Positions 47,773 to 56,597 are shown, numbered from the stretch's first letter. The stretch: 64,000 nucleotides of DNA from Rhodobacteraceae bacterium Alg231-30 (GCA_900143615.1 FREU01000004.1:62001-126000), one strand, 5' to 3'. The notes: generated by a model not told the origin, from the letters alone. A program made the numbers and translations.

Positions 47773-47806
47773 TCAATACTTGACGCGCGACAATTTTTCT
47801 AGAAAA
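47773..47806. promoter_or_regulatory. Candidate control site upstream of the LacI gene
   Basis: TCAATACTTGACGCGCG (47773-47789) resembles the dyad sequence before smoE, and a perfect inverted repeat TTTTTCTAGAAAAA follows at 47793-47806. The region 47690-47920 holds no gene. Its later part is AT-rich, in contrast to the flanks. Confidence 0.4.
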
Positions 47807-47920
47807 ACCACCCGCAAGAATAAGCATTAAAATTTTACATTTAAAAACAAAGATATAGGTCGCTCTTTCGCTGCACCTTACATCCCCAAAACTCAAAATG
47901 AAGCTTCAAAAGCTGCCTGT

Positions 47921-48283
47921 CTAGGGGCGCACAGGAAACCGCGCGCCCTGATCTGTGAGCACGACCAACCTGCCATCGTTTTCCACAATTTGGTCACAGC
48001 GCTCCACCCCCGTAACAAAAGTCACGCAAACAAAACTGCCGTCTTTTACGTCCCAATACCCATACCATGTGCCCCCGCCACCATAGGTATACTGATACTT
48101 ACCGTCAGCCTGATACACCGACTGACCATCGTCAAAAAACACCAGGGTTCGCCCAGAAAGCCGCGCACTCAGCTCCGCATTCCCAAACAAAACATCCCCA
48201 TCGCGCGCCCTATAGTCCTGAGCCACCAGCGGTGTGGCCACTATAACCGCCAATAGCGCAGGCAAAACTCCAAAATATGTCAT
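47921..48283 (-). CDS. Secreted hypothetical protein
   Basis: A 120-residue protein with a Sec signal peptide (MTYFGVLPALLAVIVATPLV, cut near VA-QDY). The mature part starts with a helix/strand region (DVLFGNAELSARLSGRTLVF) and has two cysteines (SFVCVTFVTGVERCDQIV) that could form a disulfide. No family recognised. I chose ATG 48283, which has GGAGG 7 nt upstream and begins directly with the signal peptide. Confidence 0.72.
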   Translation of the reverse strand: MTYFGVLPALLAVIVATPLVAQDYRARDGDVLFGNAELSARLSGRTLVFFDDGQSVYQADGKYQYTYGGGGTWYGYWDVKDGSFVCVTFVTGVERCDQIVENDGRLVVLTDQGARFPVRP

Positions 48284-48356
48284 CCCACGTCCTCCCTGCG
48301 GCCACCTTAGCCGCAGCACCGCGCGCGCCTCTGTCACTTTGCGGTGACTTGCTCTA

Positions 48357-48415
48357 TTTGGTGCCGAAAATACCTCGGGGGAGTCGCAGCCTTGCTGCGG
48401 CGCGGGCAGCGCCCC
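48357..48415 (+). repeat. Dispersed intergenic repeat, copy C
   Basis: It begins TTTGGTGCCGAAAATACCTC, continues GGGGGAGTCGCAGCC-TT-GCTGCG and ends with GGGCAGCGCCC. It shares the arm of copies A, B and D with one base change. It lies between the start of the secreted hypothetical gene and the 3' end of smc. Confidence 0.75.
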
Positions 48416-48441
48416 TTTACGCTAAAATGGGCAGAGCCCGC

Positions 48442-51400
48442 TCAGGCGACCATCGTTTCCGCCGCCTTCAAATCGACCGAGACCAATTGGCTCACCCCTT
48501 GCTCAGCCATCGTCACCCCAAACAGGCGATCCATACGCGCCATGGTCACCGCATGGTGCGTGATAATCAAAAAGCGCGTGTTGGTGCGGCGACACATTTC
48601 ATCCAGCAGATCACAGAATCGCGTGACATTGGCGTCATCCAGTGGCGCATCAACCTCGTCCAGCACACAGATTGGCGCCGGATTGGCCAGAAACACCGCA
48701 AAAATCAGCGCCATAGCGGTCAAGGTTTGCTCCCCACCGGACAACAGGCTGAGTGTCGATAGCTTTTTACCCGGCGGCTGGCACATAATCTCAAGCCCTG
48801 CGTCCAGCGGGTCTTCACTTTCCACCAACACAAGATTGGCCTCGCCACCACCAAACAAATGTTTGAACAATAGCGAGAAATTCGAGTTCACCTGCTCAAA
48901 CGCGGTCAAAAGACGCTCGCGGCCTTCGCGATTGAGGCTGGCAATACCATTGCGCAAGGTACGAATGGCCTCTTCCAGATCGGTTTTCTCCCCGACCAAT
49001 GTGTCATGCTCTTCCTGCACGTCTTTGGCATCTTCTTCGGCGCGCAAGTTCACCGCCCCAAGGCTATCGCGTTGACGTTTTAGCCGGTTAACATCGCCCT
49101 CAACTGTCTGCGCATCCGGCATTTTTTCAGGGTCCACGTCCAAGCTCTCAAGCAAAGCAGCCGGGCTCAGCTCCTGCTCTTCCATGATCCGCTCGGCCGC
49201 ATAAGCCACGGTTTCGCGCGCCGCATCCGCACGCGCTTCAGAGCGCGCTCGGGCTTCACGTGCTTCACTGGCCAGCCGCTCCGCATCGCGCGCCGCATGT
49301 TCCGCCTCACGCGAGGCAGTTTCGGCTTCTGCCAGAGCATCCGCAGCCGTACGGCGACGACCTTCGGCTTCTTCGATGGCATCGGTCAGCTCTTCACGTT
49401 TGGCGGCGATCTCTTCAGGTGCGGCGCCCGCCTCCATCAGTTCTTCCTCTGACACCTCTTTGCGCTCGGCCAGCTCATTTGTTCGCTTTCCAGCCGTTTC
49501 CAAACGATGTCGCCATCCGCTGACTTCCTTGGTCACTTCTTGTGATCGCTTCAGCCGCGCTTCACCTTCTCGGCGCAACTCATCATGGGACGAGCGGCGT
49601 GACATCATCATGATCCGCGCGCCTTCCACGGTCATTTTAATCTCTTCAACCTGATGGCGTGCCGCGTCCAAATCCCCCAAATCGGCAATCGCGCGCTCTG
49701 CCTCTAGCAATGTGGTGCGCGCCGCCATCGCCTCTTCTTCATGGCGTGTCACGGCAAGGCCCAGCGCCTCAAGGCGACCTTCCGCCAAATTGCGATCCGC
49801 CTCAGCACGGCTCACCGCACGATTCGCATCTGCCATCGCTCGATCTGCACCGCGACGCGCTTCCCTTGCAGCTTGGTCGATTTGCGCCAATTCGCGCAGA
49901 CGCGCTTGAAGGCTTTCATGAGCATCCACTGCCCCATCTGCCCGTGCTGTGGCCTGCGCCATCGCCTGTTTCAGCTCTTCCAGACGGTTAAGCTGTTGCA
50001 GGCGCAGCGCGGCGGCACTTGGTGCATCCTCTGCCCAAGCACGATAGCCATCCCAGCGCCACAAATCACCTTCCAGAGATACCAAGCGCTGTCCCGGCTT
50101 CAACAGCGGCTGCAATCCCGGCGCATCTTCATTGGAGACAAGGCCGATTTGGCTCATGCGTCGCTCTAAAACTTCCGGCACCGACACATGCTGTACCAGC
50201 GACGTCACCCCATCAGGCAGCGCCTGATCAACATCATAGGCAGGCATGACAAACCACCCCGAAGGGCCGTCTTCTTCCACTTCCGGCGCGCGCAGATCAT
50301 CGGCAAGTGCTGCGCCCAGCGCCTTCTCAAAGCCTTGCTGAACTTGCAGGCGATCCATGATCTGCCCACCTTCGGCGGTGTCGCGTTCCACCAGTTTAGC
50401 CAATGCCGTGGTTTCTGCGCGCAAGGCATTGAGTTCACCCTCAGCCTCTGATCTCTCCGCGCGGGCATCCGCTTCACGTGACTGTGTTTCGGCGCGATCT
50501 TCTTCGGTGGCCGCCAAACGTTCCTCGGCCATCTCGGCAGCTTCAATCGCTTCCTCTTCGGCCTCACGCGACAGTTCCAACTCTTCTGCTGCGCGCTCTA
50601 GCGCGGTTTGAGACTCAGACACTGCCAGCCGCGCCTTTTCAGCTTCCGCTTCGCTTTTGTCGCGGGTTTTGTGGCTATCGTCCAACAGACGTTGCGCCGA
50701 TTGATGCCGTGCCGCCAAACGCGCCACATCTTCGGTCAACTCCGAGAGCTCGGTTTCACGCTCTTGCAGCACACTGGCGGCCTCACGGGAATCTTCAGCT
50801 GCCGCCTCAAGCCGCTCTGCCTGACCTTCGCCCGCTTTGGCCAACTCACGGTTTTCCCATTCCAACCGCTCAATGGTTTCCTCCGCATCGCGGTTCAGCC
50901 CCGCTTCGCGCTCCATATCCAGCCCGAGCTGCACAATCCGGTTCTTCAGCGTTTCAATAATCTGCAGCGCATGCGCTTCCTGATCGTTCAAACTGTCTCG
51001 CTGCACTTGCAAGCGTTGCAAAATAGCGGCTGCAATGGCCTCTTCTTCGCGCAACGGTGGCAGCGCATCATCAAGTGTCACGCGGTTTTTGGCCGCTGCA
51101 CGCGCGGCCCCTTCCGCTTGAGCGGCAAAGGTTGTGCGCTCGCGCAACTCGTCTTCGGATTTGGCACGCCCATCATCTGCTTCACGCCAGCGCCGATACA
51201 GCAACAAACCTTCGGATTGGCGCAGCTCTTCGCCAATCGCGCGATAACGTGCTGCCTGTCGGGCCTGCCGCGCCAGTTGCGCCAACTGGGTCGCCAACTG
51301 TTCAATCACGTCATCAACCCGCGCTAAATTTGTCTCCGCCCCTTTGAGCTTCAATTCCGCCTCGTGGCGTCGTTGATATAACCCTGAAATACCGGCAGCT

Positions 51401-51897
51401 TCTTCCAGAATACGCCGGCGTGCCTTGGGTTTGGCATTGATCAGCTCGGAAATCTGTCCCTGACGCACCAGCGCCGGAGAATGCGCGCCCGTCGAGGCAT
51501 CCGCAAACAGCATCTGCACATCGCGCGCACGGACGTCTTTGACATTCACTTTGTAGGCGCTGCCGACATCGCGCGTGATACGGCGCACAATCTCCAAACC
51601 GTCGTCATCATTAAAACCGGCCGGCGCCAGCCGTTCCGAGTTGTCGATCTGCAACGAAACTTCGGCAAAGTTGCGCGCCGGACGGGTGGCGGCACCCGCA
51701 AAGATCACATCTTCCATACCACCGCCGCGCATCGCCTTTGGGCGGTTCTCGCCCATCACCCAACGCAACGCTTCCAAAAGGTTAGATTTGCCGCAGCCAT
51801 TGGGACCCACCACACCTGTCAGACCATCCGCGATGATCAGGTCGGTCGGATCAACAAAGCTTTTAAAGCCGGTCAGTCTGAGTTTGGAAAAGCGCAA
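48442..51897 (-). CDS. smc: Chromosome segregation protein SMC
   Basis: About 1151 residues, typical of Rhodobacteraceae SMC. The N-terminal head has FSKLRLTGFKSFVDPTDLII and Walker A GPNGCGKSNLLEALRW. Long Glu/Ala/Arg-rich coiled coils flank a hinge near the middle (LGAALADDLRAPEVEEDGPSG region). The C-terminal head has LSGGEQTLTAMALIFAVFLA and Walker B CVLDEVDAPLDDANV. It condenses and organises the chromosome with ScpAB. I prefer TTG 51897, aligned with the usual N-terminus; ATG 51948 would add 17 residues. Confidence 0.95.
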   Translation of the reverse strand: MRFSKLRLTGFKSFVDPTDLIIADGLTGVVGPNGCGKSNLLEALRWVMGENRPKAMRGGGMEDVIFAGAATRPARNFAEVSLQIDNSERLAPAGFNDDDGLEIVRRITRDVGSAYKVNVKDVRARDVQMLFADASTGAHSPALVRQGQISELINAKPKARRRILEEAAGISGLYQRRHEAELKLKGAETNLARVDDVIEQLATQLAQLARQARQAARYRAIGEELRQSEGLLLYRRWREADDGRAKSEDELRERTTFAAQAEGAARAAAKNRVTLDDALPPLREEEAIAAAILQRLQVQRDSLNDQEAHALQIIETLKNRIVQLGLDMEREAGLNRDAEETIERLEWENRELAKAGEGQAERLEAAAEDSREAASVLQERETELSELTEDVARLAARHQSAQRLLDDSHKTRDKSEAEAEKARLAVSESQTALERAAEELELSREAEEEAIEAAEMAEERLAATEEDRAETQSREADARAERSEAEGELNALRAETTALAKLVERDTAEGGQIMDRLQVQQGFEKALGAALADDLRAPEVEEDGPSGWFVMPAYDVDQALPDGVTSLVQHVSVPEVLERRMSQIGLVSNEDAPGLQPLLKPGQRLVSLEGDLWRWDGYRAWAEDAPSAAALRLQQLNRLEELKQAMAQATARADGAVDAHESLQARLRELAQIDQAAREARRGADRAMADANRAVSRAEADRNLAEGRLEALGLAVTRHEEEAMAARTTLLEAERAIADLGDLDAARHQVEEIKMTVEGARIMMMSRRSSHDELRREGEARLKRSQEVTKEVSGWRHRLETAGKRTNELAERKEVSEEELMEAGAAPEEIAAKREELTDAIEEAEGRRRTAADALAEAETASREAEHAARDAERLASEAREARARSEARADAARETVAYAAERIMEEQELSPAALLESLDVDPEKMPDAQTVEGDVNRLKRQRDSLGAVNLRAEEDAKDVQEEHDTLVGEKTDLEEAIRTLRNGIASLNREGRERLLTAFEQVNSNFSLLFKHLFGGGEANLVLVESEDPLDAGLEIMCQPPGKKLSTLSLLSGGEQTLTAMALIFAVFLANPAPICVLDEVDAPLDDANVTRFCDLLDEMCRRTNTRFLIITHHAVTMARMDRLFGVTMAEQGVSQLVSVDLKAAETMVA

Positions 51898-52119
51898 TGT
51901 GCGGGCGGTCCTGTGATTCCTGTGTCTGAGCAAGTCTGCAAAGCCCAAATGCGCTGAGTCAACGGCAAACCACCGGATATGGCCCGGTGACGCCAGTTAT
52001 CCACAAGATATTGAAGTTTTTTCCTGCGCCCTTGGTGTGGAACACGCCGTTTGTGATGAAAACAGTGTCGGAAACAGCCTTGACCTGAACAGCACTTCAC
52101 AGGCAAACAGGAACAGTAC

Positions 52120-52305
52120 GGTTTTTCGGCGACCAAAAAATTGTCGGAAAACAGGGAATGTGGAAGAGTCATAAAAACCTTGAGCCACAGCCGCCCCCGC
52201 GACTGTATGTGGCGAGCGCGCGTTCAATACCACTGAGGCTTTGTCCTTGGGAAGGGAATGCACCGCGTCGACCCACAAGCCAGGAGACCTGCCGTGCACA
52301 CAATG
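52120..52305 (+). ncRNA. Cobalamin riboswitch
   Basis: All conserved B12-riboswitch blocks appear in order: GGGAATGTGG, GAGCCACAGCCGCCCCCGCG ending ACTGTA, CCACTG, GGGAAGG and AAGCCAGGAGACCTGCC. Boundaries are approximate. A stem CCCGTC/GACGGG (52318-52335) then lies directly before the cbtB ribosome-binding site AAAGGAG, a likely expression platform. It should lower cbtBA expression when adenosylcobalamin is plentiful. Confidence 0.95.
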
Positions 52306-52350
52306 GACCCCTAGCCGCCCGTCGGGTGTGACGGGAAAGGAGAGAAGATT

Positions 52351-52521
52351 ATGACGACTCAAACAGCGAATATCACCGCAGTCCGCAGCAATGGCTTTGC
52401 TTTCATCATGGCCCTGACAGTGGGCGTAGCTCTGCTGACCGTGTCTGGCATGGCGCAAGCCACTGTTCTGCACGACGCCGCACACGACCAGCGTCACGCA
52501 ATGGCATTCCCCTGCCACTAA
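52351..52521 (+). CDS. cbtB: Cobalt transporter subunit CbtB
   Basis: A 56-residue protein with one membrane segment (FAFIMALTVGVALLTVSGM) and a C-terminal His-rich motif (HDAAHDQRHAMAFPCH) typical of CbtB, probably binding Co2+. AAAGGAG lies upstream of ATG 52351. It is the first gene after the cobalamin riboswitch and lies 19 nt before cbtA. Confidence 0.92.
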   Translation: MTTQTANITAVRSNGFAFIMALTVGVALLTVSGMAQATVLHDAAHDQRHAMAFPCH

Positions 52522-52540
52522 GCGCGCACGCTCTGTCACA

Positions 52541-53230
52541 ATGGCCAAAAATTTGTTGTCCAGCGCTGTGTTCGCTGGCCTGATAGCAGGGCTGATTGCC
52601 GCCCTGCTACAGTTCGTTTTTGTCATCCCGCTTTTGCTGGAGGGCGAACTTTATGAAACCGGTGCTCGGGTACACTTTGGCGCCGACGGAACCCCTGTGT
52701 CTGAGCGCGGCGCACCTGGGTTGGGCGGCGAATGGGGCCGCCACATGATGACCGTGGCCTTCAACGTGGTCACCTACACCGGCTATGGCCTGCTTTTGGC
52801 AGCAGCGATGGGCTTTGCGCGCGAACGCACTGGCCTTCTGATCACTGCAAAGAATGGCCTGATCTGGGGTCTGGCCGGATTTATCGCTGTGCAACTTGCA
52901 CCAGCGGTTGGATTACCGCCGGAATTGCCCGGCACACCTGCGGCCGAGATCACACCGCGTCAAATTTGGTGGATATGCTCTATTCTGGCAACGGCAGGTG
53001 GGCTGGCGCTGATCGCCTTTGGGCAGTCTTTGCTGATGCATGTAGCGGGCCTGTTAATCATCCTTGCGCCGCAGCTGATCGGCGCGCCGCATCTGGATAC
53101 ATTCTGGGGTGTTTCTCCACCGGAACTTTCAGCAGAGTTTGTCACTCATAGCCTCGGCTATGCGGCCATAGGCTGGGCGACACTCGGATATTTCGTCGCG
53201 TTTTTCCTGGCCCGCGGCGAGACCGACTAA
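52541..53230 (+). CDS. cbtA: Cobalt transporter subunit CbtA
   Basis: A 229-residue inner-membrane protein with about five to six helices, matching CbtA: AGLIAGLIAALLQFVFVIPLLLE, EWGRHMMTVAFNVVTYTGYGLLLA, GLIWGLAGFIAVQLAPAVGLPPELPG. CbtAB is a predicted B12-regulated cobalt importer; its membership is inferred from riboswitch control and family, not from residue-level proof. Confidence 0.92.
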   Translation: MAKNLLSSAVFAGLIAGLIAALLQFVFVIPLLLEGELYETGARVHFGADGTPVSERGAPGLGGEWGRHMMTVAFNVVTYTGYGLLLAAAMGFARERTGLLITAKNGLIWGLAGFIAVQLAPAVGLPPELPGTPAAEITPRQIWWICSILATAGGLALIAFGQSLLMHVAGLLIILAPQLIGAPHLDTFWGVSPPELSAEFVTHSLGYAAIGWATLGYFVAFFLARGETD

Positions 53231-53236
53231 ATCTCT

Positions 53237-53260
53237 TGCGGGGGGGGTACCTTCCCCGCA
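53237..53260. terminator. Stem-loop between convergent cbtA and DUF1636
   Basis: TGCGGGG (53237-53243) pairs with CCCCGCA (53254-53260) around a G-rich loop, 7 nt after the cbtA stop and touching the DUF1636 stop. It has no U-run on either strand, so it is a weak or Rho-assisted terminator. Confidence 0.5.
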
Positions 53261-53611
53261 TCACACCGCCGGAATGCGGCCCGTGAGACAAAACCGCAAA
53301 CGCCCCGCCGACCGTGCATCTTCGATGACGCCATCTTTGGCCCGCGCGTATAGACGCAACAATTCCACCGCATCGGCAATATCAATTGCAGGCCGCACGC
53401 CTGAGAACAGATAAGCGACCTTGTCTGGCGCGCGCAAAGCCAGCGACAGCGGTGTATCGCACATATTCAAACAGCTCACCAAACGGACCTCGGTGTTTGC
53501 AAGATCCTGTTGATCTGCCACGCGTTCCCGCAAGGCCTGCGCGAAAGCTGCACCTTGAGGCTGCTCACCTTTTGAGCAGCATGTCTCGCAGACAAAGACA
53601 GTATCTGCCAT
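53261..53611 (-). CDS. DUF1636 family predicted metal-binding protein
   Basis: A 116-residue cytoplasmic protein with a thioredoxin-like [2Fe-2S]-ferredoxin pattern: Cys pair in FVCETCCSKGEQ and LVSCLNMCDTPLSLAL, followed by KVAYLFSGV. DUF1636 proteins are often found with B12-regulated cobalt or CobW genes, and it lies convergent to cbtA here, so a metal-handling role is inferred. The start is ATG 53611, where the family begins. Confidence 0.8.
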   Translation of the reverse strand: MADTVFVCETCCSKGEQPQGAAFAQALRERVADQQDLANTEVRLVSCLNMCDTPLSLALRAPDKVAYLFSGVRPAIDIADAVELLRLYARAKDGVIEDARSAGRLRFCLTGRIPAV

Positions 53612-53719
53612 TGCACATCCTTCTGGTTGGTTTTTCTGGACTAGCGCCCACAGCAATGCGACACAAGAGCCTCGGGCTTGCGAGACGCAAGAACTGAGGC
53701 TTTCGGGGAGGACAGCCTT

Positions 53720-54199
53720 ATGAACACCACATCACCACAGGTTCGGGTTGTTCCCGGATCTCCGCGAGAACGTCAGGCCACTGCATTGCTGCAGGCGAGC
53801 CATGCGCTGATGCAATCTCTGTTTGCGTCAGAAGACAACCACTACCTGTCGATTGACGATCTATGTGTGCCCGAAATCAGCTTTTTTATCGCCAAAGAAG
53901 GCGAGACCACATTGGGCTGCGCCGCATTGGCCAATCGCGGCAGCTATGGCGAAATCAAGTCGATGTTTGTCGATCCAAATGCCCGCGGCAAAGGCGTGGC
54001 ACACAAGCTGATGCACCGTTTGGATGCTCAGGCGCGTAGCCTTGGTCTGGCAGAGCTCAAGCTTGAGACCGGCGACAAATTGGAACAGGCCCACAGCCTG
54101 TATCGCGCCCATGGATTTGTCGATTGCGCCCCTTTTGGCGACTATGAAGCCAGCGACGCGTCCGTATTCATGACCAAAACTTTAACCGAAAACGTCTAA
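53720..54199 (+). CDS. GNAT family N-acetyltransferase
   Basis: A 159-residue acetyltransferase. The acetyl-CoA loop appears in IKSMFVDPNARGKGVAHKLM (RGKGVA in place of the usual Q/RxxGxG/A); GLAELKLETGDKLEQAHSLYRAHGF follows as the C-terminal fold motif. Substrate unknown. Starts at ATG 53720, with GGGGAGG upstream; ATG 53678 would add 14 residues. Ends overlapping the convergent lipoprotein gene by 4 nt. Confidence 0.85.
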   Translation: MNTTSPQVRVVPGSPRERQATALLQASHALMQSLFASEDNHYLSIDDLCVPEISFFIAKEGETTLGCAALANRGSYGEIKSMFVDPNARGKGVAHKLMHRLDAQARSLGLAELKLETGDKLEQAHSLYRAHGFVDCAPFGDYEASDASVFMTKTLTENV

Positions 54200-54597
54200 T
54201 CGCACTCGGCTTCCAGATACCCGGTTCTGGAGTTTTTGGGCACAAAAACATCCACAACGTCGCAATCCTGCGCGCGCACATAGGCCGCCAAAGGAAGCGG
54301 GCGCGCATCCCCCTCACAGCGTAAAATACCCAATATCTGCGCAGCATCGCCGCGCAATTCGATCACGTCACATCCACTTACAACTTCCATGGCAATCTCG
54401 GCGCGCCGTGCAATCGGCCCAAGACGTGGCGCATACTCACCGTTCAAACGTACCGCTTCCGCCAATCGGCCTTTTTGGCGCACATCAAACGTGCTGCCCC
54501 CCACCGAGATGCGCGTGGTATCCACACCGCGAAAATGCGGGCTTGGGGAATTGCACCCGAACAGACAAACAAACAGCAACAAGATCACCATACGCAT
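54196..54597 (-). CDS. Hypothetical lipoprotein
   Basis: A 133-residue protein with a lipoprotein signal (MRMVILLLFVCLFGCNS; lipobox LFGC). The mature region is beta-rich (ISVGGSTFDVRQKGR) with cysteines in SGCDVIEL, LRCEG, QDCDVVD and EAECD, perhaps two disulfides. I do not recognise a family. It is convergent to the GNAT gene and divergent from the FadR-type regulator. Confidence 0.68.
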   Translation of the reverse strand: MRMVILLLFVCLFGCNSPSPHFRGVDTTRISVGGSTFDVRQKGRLAEAVRLNGEYAPRLGPIARRAEIAMEVVSGCDVIELRGDAAQILGILRCEGDARPLPLAAYVRAQDCDVVDVFVPKNSRTGYLEAECD

Positions 54598-54678
54598 AGG
54601 CCAGCCTTGCACCTCATGGTTAATCATCGCTTACCAAGCCCCCAAACCACCCTGCCCCTTGCTCTCGCCCCGTCAACG

Positions 54679-54697
54679 TGGTCAAATCTTTTGACCA
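54679..54697 (+). promoter_or_regulatory. Dyad operator upstream of the FadR-type regulator
   Basis: TGGTCAAATCTTTTGACCA has perfect 8-bp arms around TCT, extended by CAAC/GTTG with one bulged G. TGGT...ACCA is the general form of FadR-subfamily GntR operators. It ends 18 nt before the start of the regulator, so autoregulation is likely. Confidence 0.75.
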
Positions 54698-54715
54698 GTT
54701 GCACGAGGTCTGCTT

Positions 54716-55483
54716 ATGCCATTTCAGAAAGTCCAACCCGAAAAACTCTCGACTTCTGTGGTGCGCCAGATCGAGCTGCTGATCCTGCGTGGCATCCTGC
54801 GACCCGGTGAACGTCTGCCTGCCGAAAGAGAACTCAGCGAGCGCCTTGGTGTGTCGCGACCCTCGCTGCGCGAAGCAATTTCAACGCTGCAGGAAAAAGG
54901 CCTTTTGACCTCACGTGCGGGGGCCGGGATTTTTGTGGCTGACGTTTTGGGCAGTGCGTTCTCGGAGTCTCTGGTGCAGCTATTTGCGGCTCATGACGAG
55001 GCGGTATTTGACTATATTTCATTCCGCCGCGACCTTGAGGGCTTGGCCGCTGAGCGCGCCGCGCGCCTTGCCTCGGACACTGACCTATTGGTGATTCAGA
55101 CTGTGTTTGAAAAGATGGAAGCGGCCCATCCCAAACGTAATCCGACCGACGAAGCCCGCCTTGATGCGGACTTTCACCTTGCCATCATCGAAGCCAGCCA
55201 CAACGTCATCATGTTGCACATGATGCGCTCCATGTATCAGCTGCTGCGCGAAGGGGTGTTTTACAACCGCTCGATCATGTTCAAGCAACGCACCACACGC
55301 GCCGAAATTCTCGAGCAACACCGCGCCATCAACAGCGCGCTGCAAGCACGCGACCCCGACGCCGCCCGCGCCGCAGTCACCGCGCATCTGGATTATGTGG
55401 AACAGGCGCTTTCGGACCACAAAAAATCCCGGCATAACGAAGACATTGCCAAACAGCGTTTTGAACATGAACAGAGCCGCTGA
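54716..55483 (+). CDS. FadR/GntR family regulator with FCD domain
   Basis: A 255-residue regulator: winged helix at about 10-75 (RPGERLPAERELSERLGVSR, REAISTLQEKGLL), FCD ligand domain from about 95 with DADFHLAIIEASHN and EQHRAINSALQARDPDAARAAV. It resembles the PdhR/LldR/GlcC group sensing organic acids. Its ligand and targets are unknown; the adjacent genes are convergent quinone oxidoreductase and a divergent lipoprotein. A candidate operator precedes the gene. Confidence 0.9.
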   Translation: MPFQKVQPEKLSTSVVRQIELLILRGILRPGERLPAERELSERLGVSRPSLREAISTLQEKGLLTSRAGAGIFVADVLGSAFSESLVQLFAAHDEAVFDYISFRRDLEGLAAERAARLASDTDLLVIQTVFEKMEAAHPKRNPTDEARLDADFHLAIIEASHNVIMLHMMRSMYQLLREGVFYNRSIMFKQRTTRAEILEQHRAINSALQARDPDAARAAVTAHLDYVEQALSDHKKSRHNEDIAKQRFEHEQSR

Positions 55484-55513
55484 GCCGATGCCCAACGGCT
55501 CTGATGCATTAAG

Positions 55514-56497
55514 TTAGCTGACGTCCAAAACGATCTTACCAATGTGCCCGCTGCTTTCCATGCGCTGATGCGCAGCCACGGCCTTGGATAGAAGGAAGGT
55601 GCTGTCCATCACCGGTGCGACGCGACCTGCTTCCAGTAGTGGCCAAACCTCTTTGCGCAGCGCCTGCGCGATCCGCGCTTTGGCCAGATCACTCTGGGGA
55701 CGCAGAGTTGAGCCGGTGATCGTCAACCGTCTCATCATCACTTGGGCAAAATTCAAATCCGCTTTGGGGCCCTGCAAAAACGCGATTTGCACAAGCCGTC
55801 CGTCATCCGCCAGCGATTTTACATTGCGCGCGATATAGTCGCCCCCCACCATATCAAGGATCAGATCCGCACCGCCTTCGGCACGCATCACATCGACAAA
55901 ATCCTCGGCGTGGTAGTTGATCGCACGCTCCGCACCAAGCTCAAGACAGGCAGCACATTTTTCGTCCGATCCCGCGGTGGTAAACACCCGCGCGCCCAGA
56001 ACGGACGCCAGTTGAATGGCAGTGGTGCCAATACCGCTTGAGCCACCATGCACCAAAAACCTCTCTCCTGCCTGAAGACCGCCGCGCTGAAACACGTTGG
56101 ACCACACGGTGAAGAAAGTTTCCGGCAGACAGGCGGCTTGCTTAAGCCCCATGCCACGCGGCACCGGCAGGCAATGTGCAGCGGACGTGAGCACATATTC
56201 GGCATAGCCCCCACCGGGCAGCAGTGCGCAGACTTCGTCGCCCTCAACCCAATCGGTCACACCCGCCCCGATGGCCGCGATTGTGCCCGAGGCCTCCAGA
56301 CCAGGCAGGTCAGAGGCATTGGCGGGCGGCGCATAAAGCCCCGCGCGTTGCAACACATCTGGTCGATTGACACCCGCATAAGCGACTTTGAGAAGAACTT
56401 CACCCGGCCCCGGCTGCGGGATGGGGCGATCCACCATCTGTAAGACATCCGCCGGACCCGGCTTGGAAATTTCAATGGCACGCATGGTTTGAGACAT
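55514..56497 (-). CDS. NAD(P)H-quinone oxidoreductase, zeta-crystallin/PIG3 type
   Basis: A 327-residue MDR-family protein without zinc cysteines. Features are KVAYAGVNRPDVLQRAG, GLEASGTIAAIG, HGGSSGIGTTAIQLA (cofactor motif) and GSDEKCAACLELGAERAINY. It should reduce quinones with NADPH in the cytoplasm. ATG 56497 with GGGGAGGG upstream is favoured over the start at 56545. Confidence 0.9.
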   Translation of the reverse strand: MSQTMRAIEISKPGPADVLQMVDRPIPQPGPGEVLLKVAYAGVNRPDVLQRAGLYAPPANASDLPGLEASGTIAAIGAGVTDWVEGDEVCALLPGGGYAEYVLTSAAHCLPVPRGMGLKQAACLPETFFTVWSNVFQRGGLQAGERFLVHGGSSGIGTTAIQLASVLGARVFTTAGSDEKCAACLELGAERAINYHAEDFVDVMRAEGGADLILDMVGGDYIARNVKSLADDGRLVQIAFLQGPKADLNFAQVMMRRLTITGSTLRPQSDLAKARIAQALRKEVWPLLEAGRVAPVMDSTFLLSKAVAAHQRMESSGHIGKIVLDVS

Positions 56498-56597
56498 CAA
56501 ACCCTCCCCTAAAATTCGATTGTGCTGCCTGTGTTTAACACTCACGCGGCATCATCGCACAGGACTTTTTGAATGCGGACGTGGTGAAAAGAGCAAA

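Noticed and set aside
50608-51327. Long open frame (239 codons) opposite smc
   Set aside because: Antisense to the coiled-coil part of smc, low-complexity composition, no recognisable domain.
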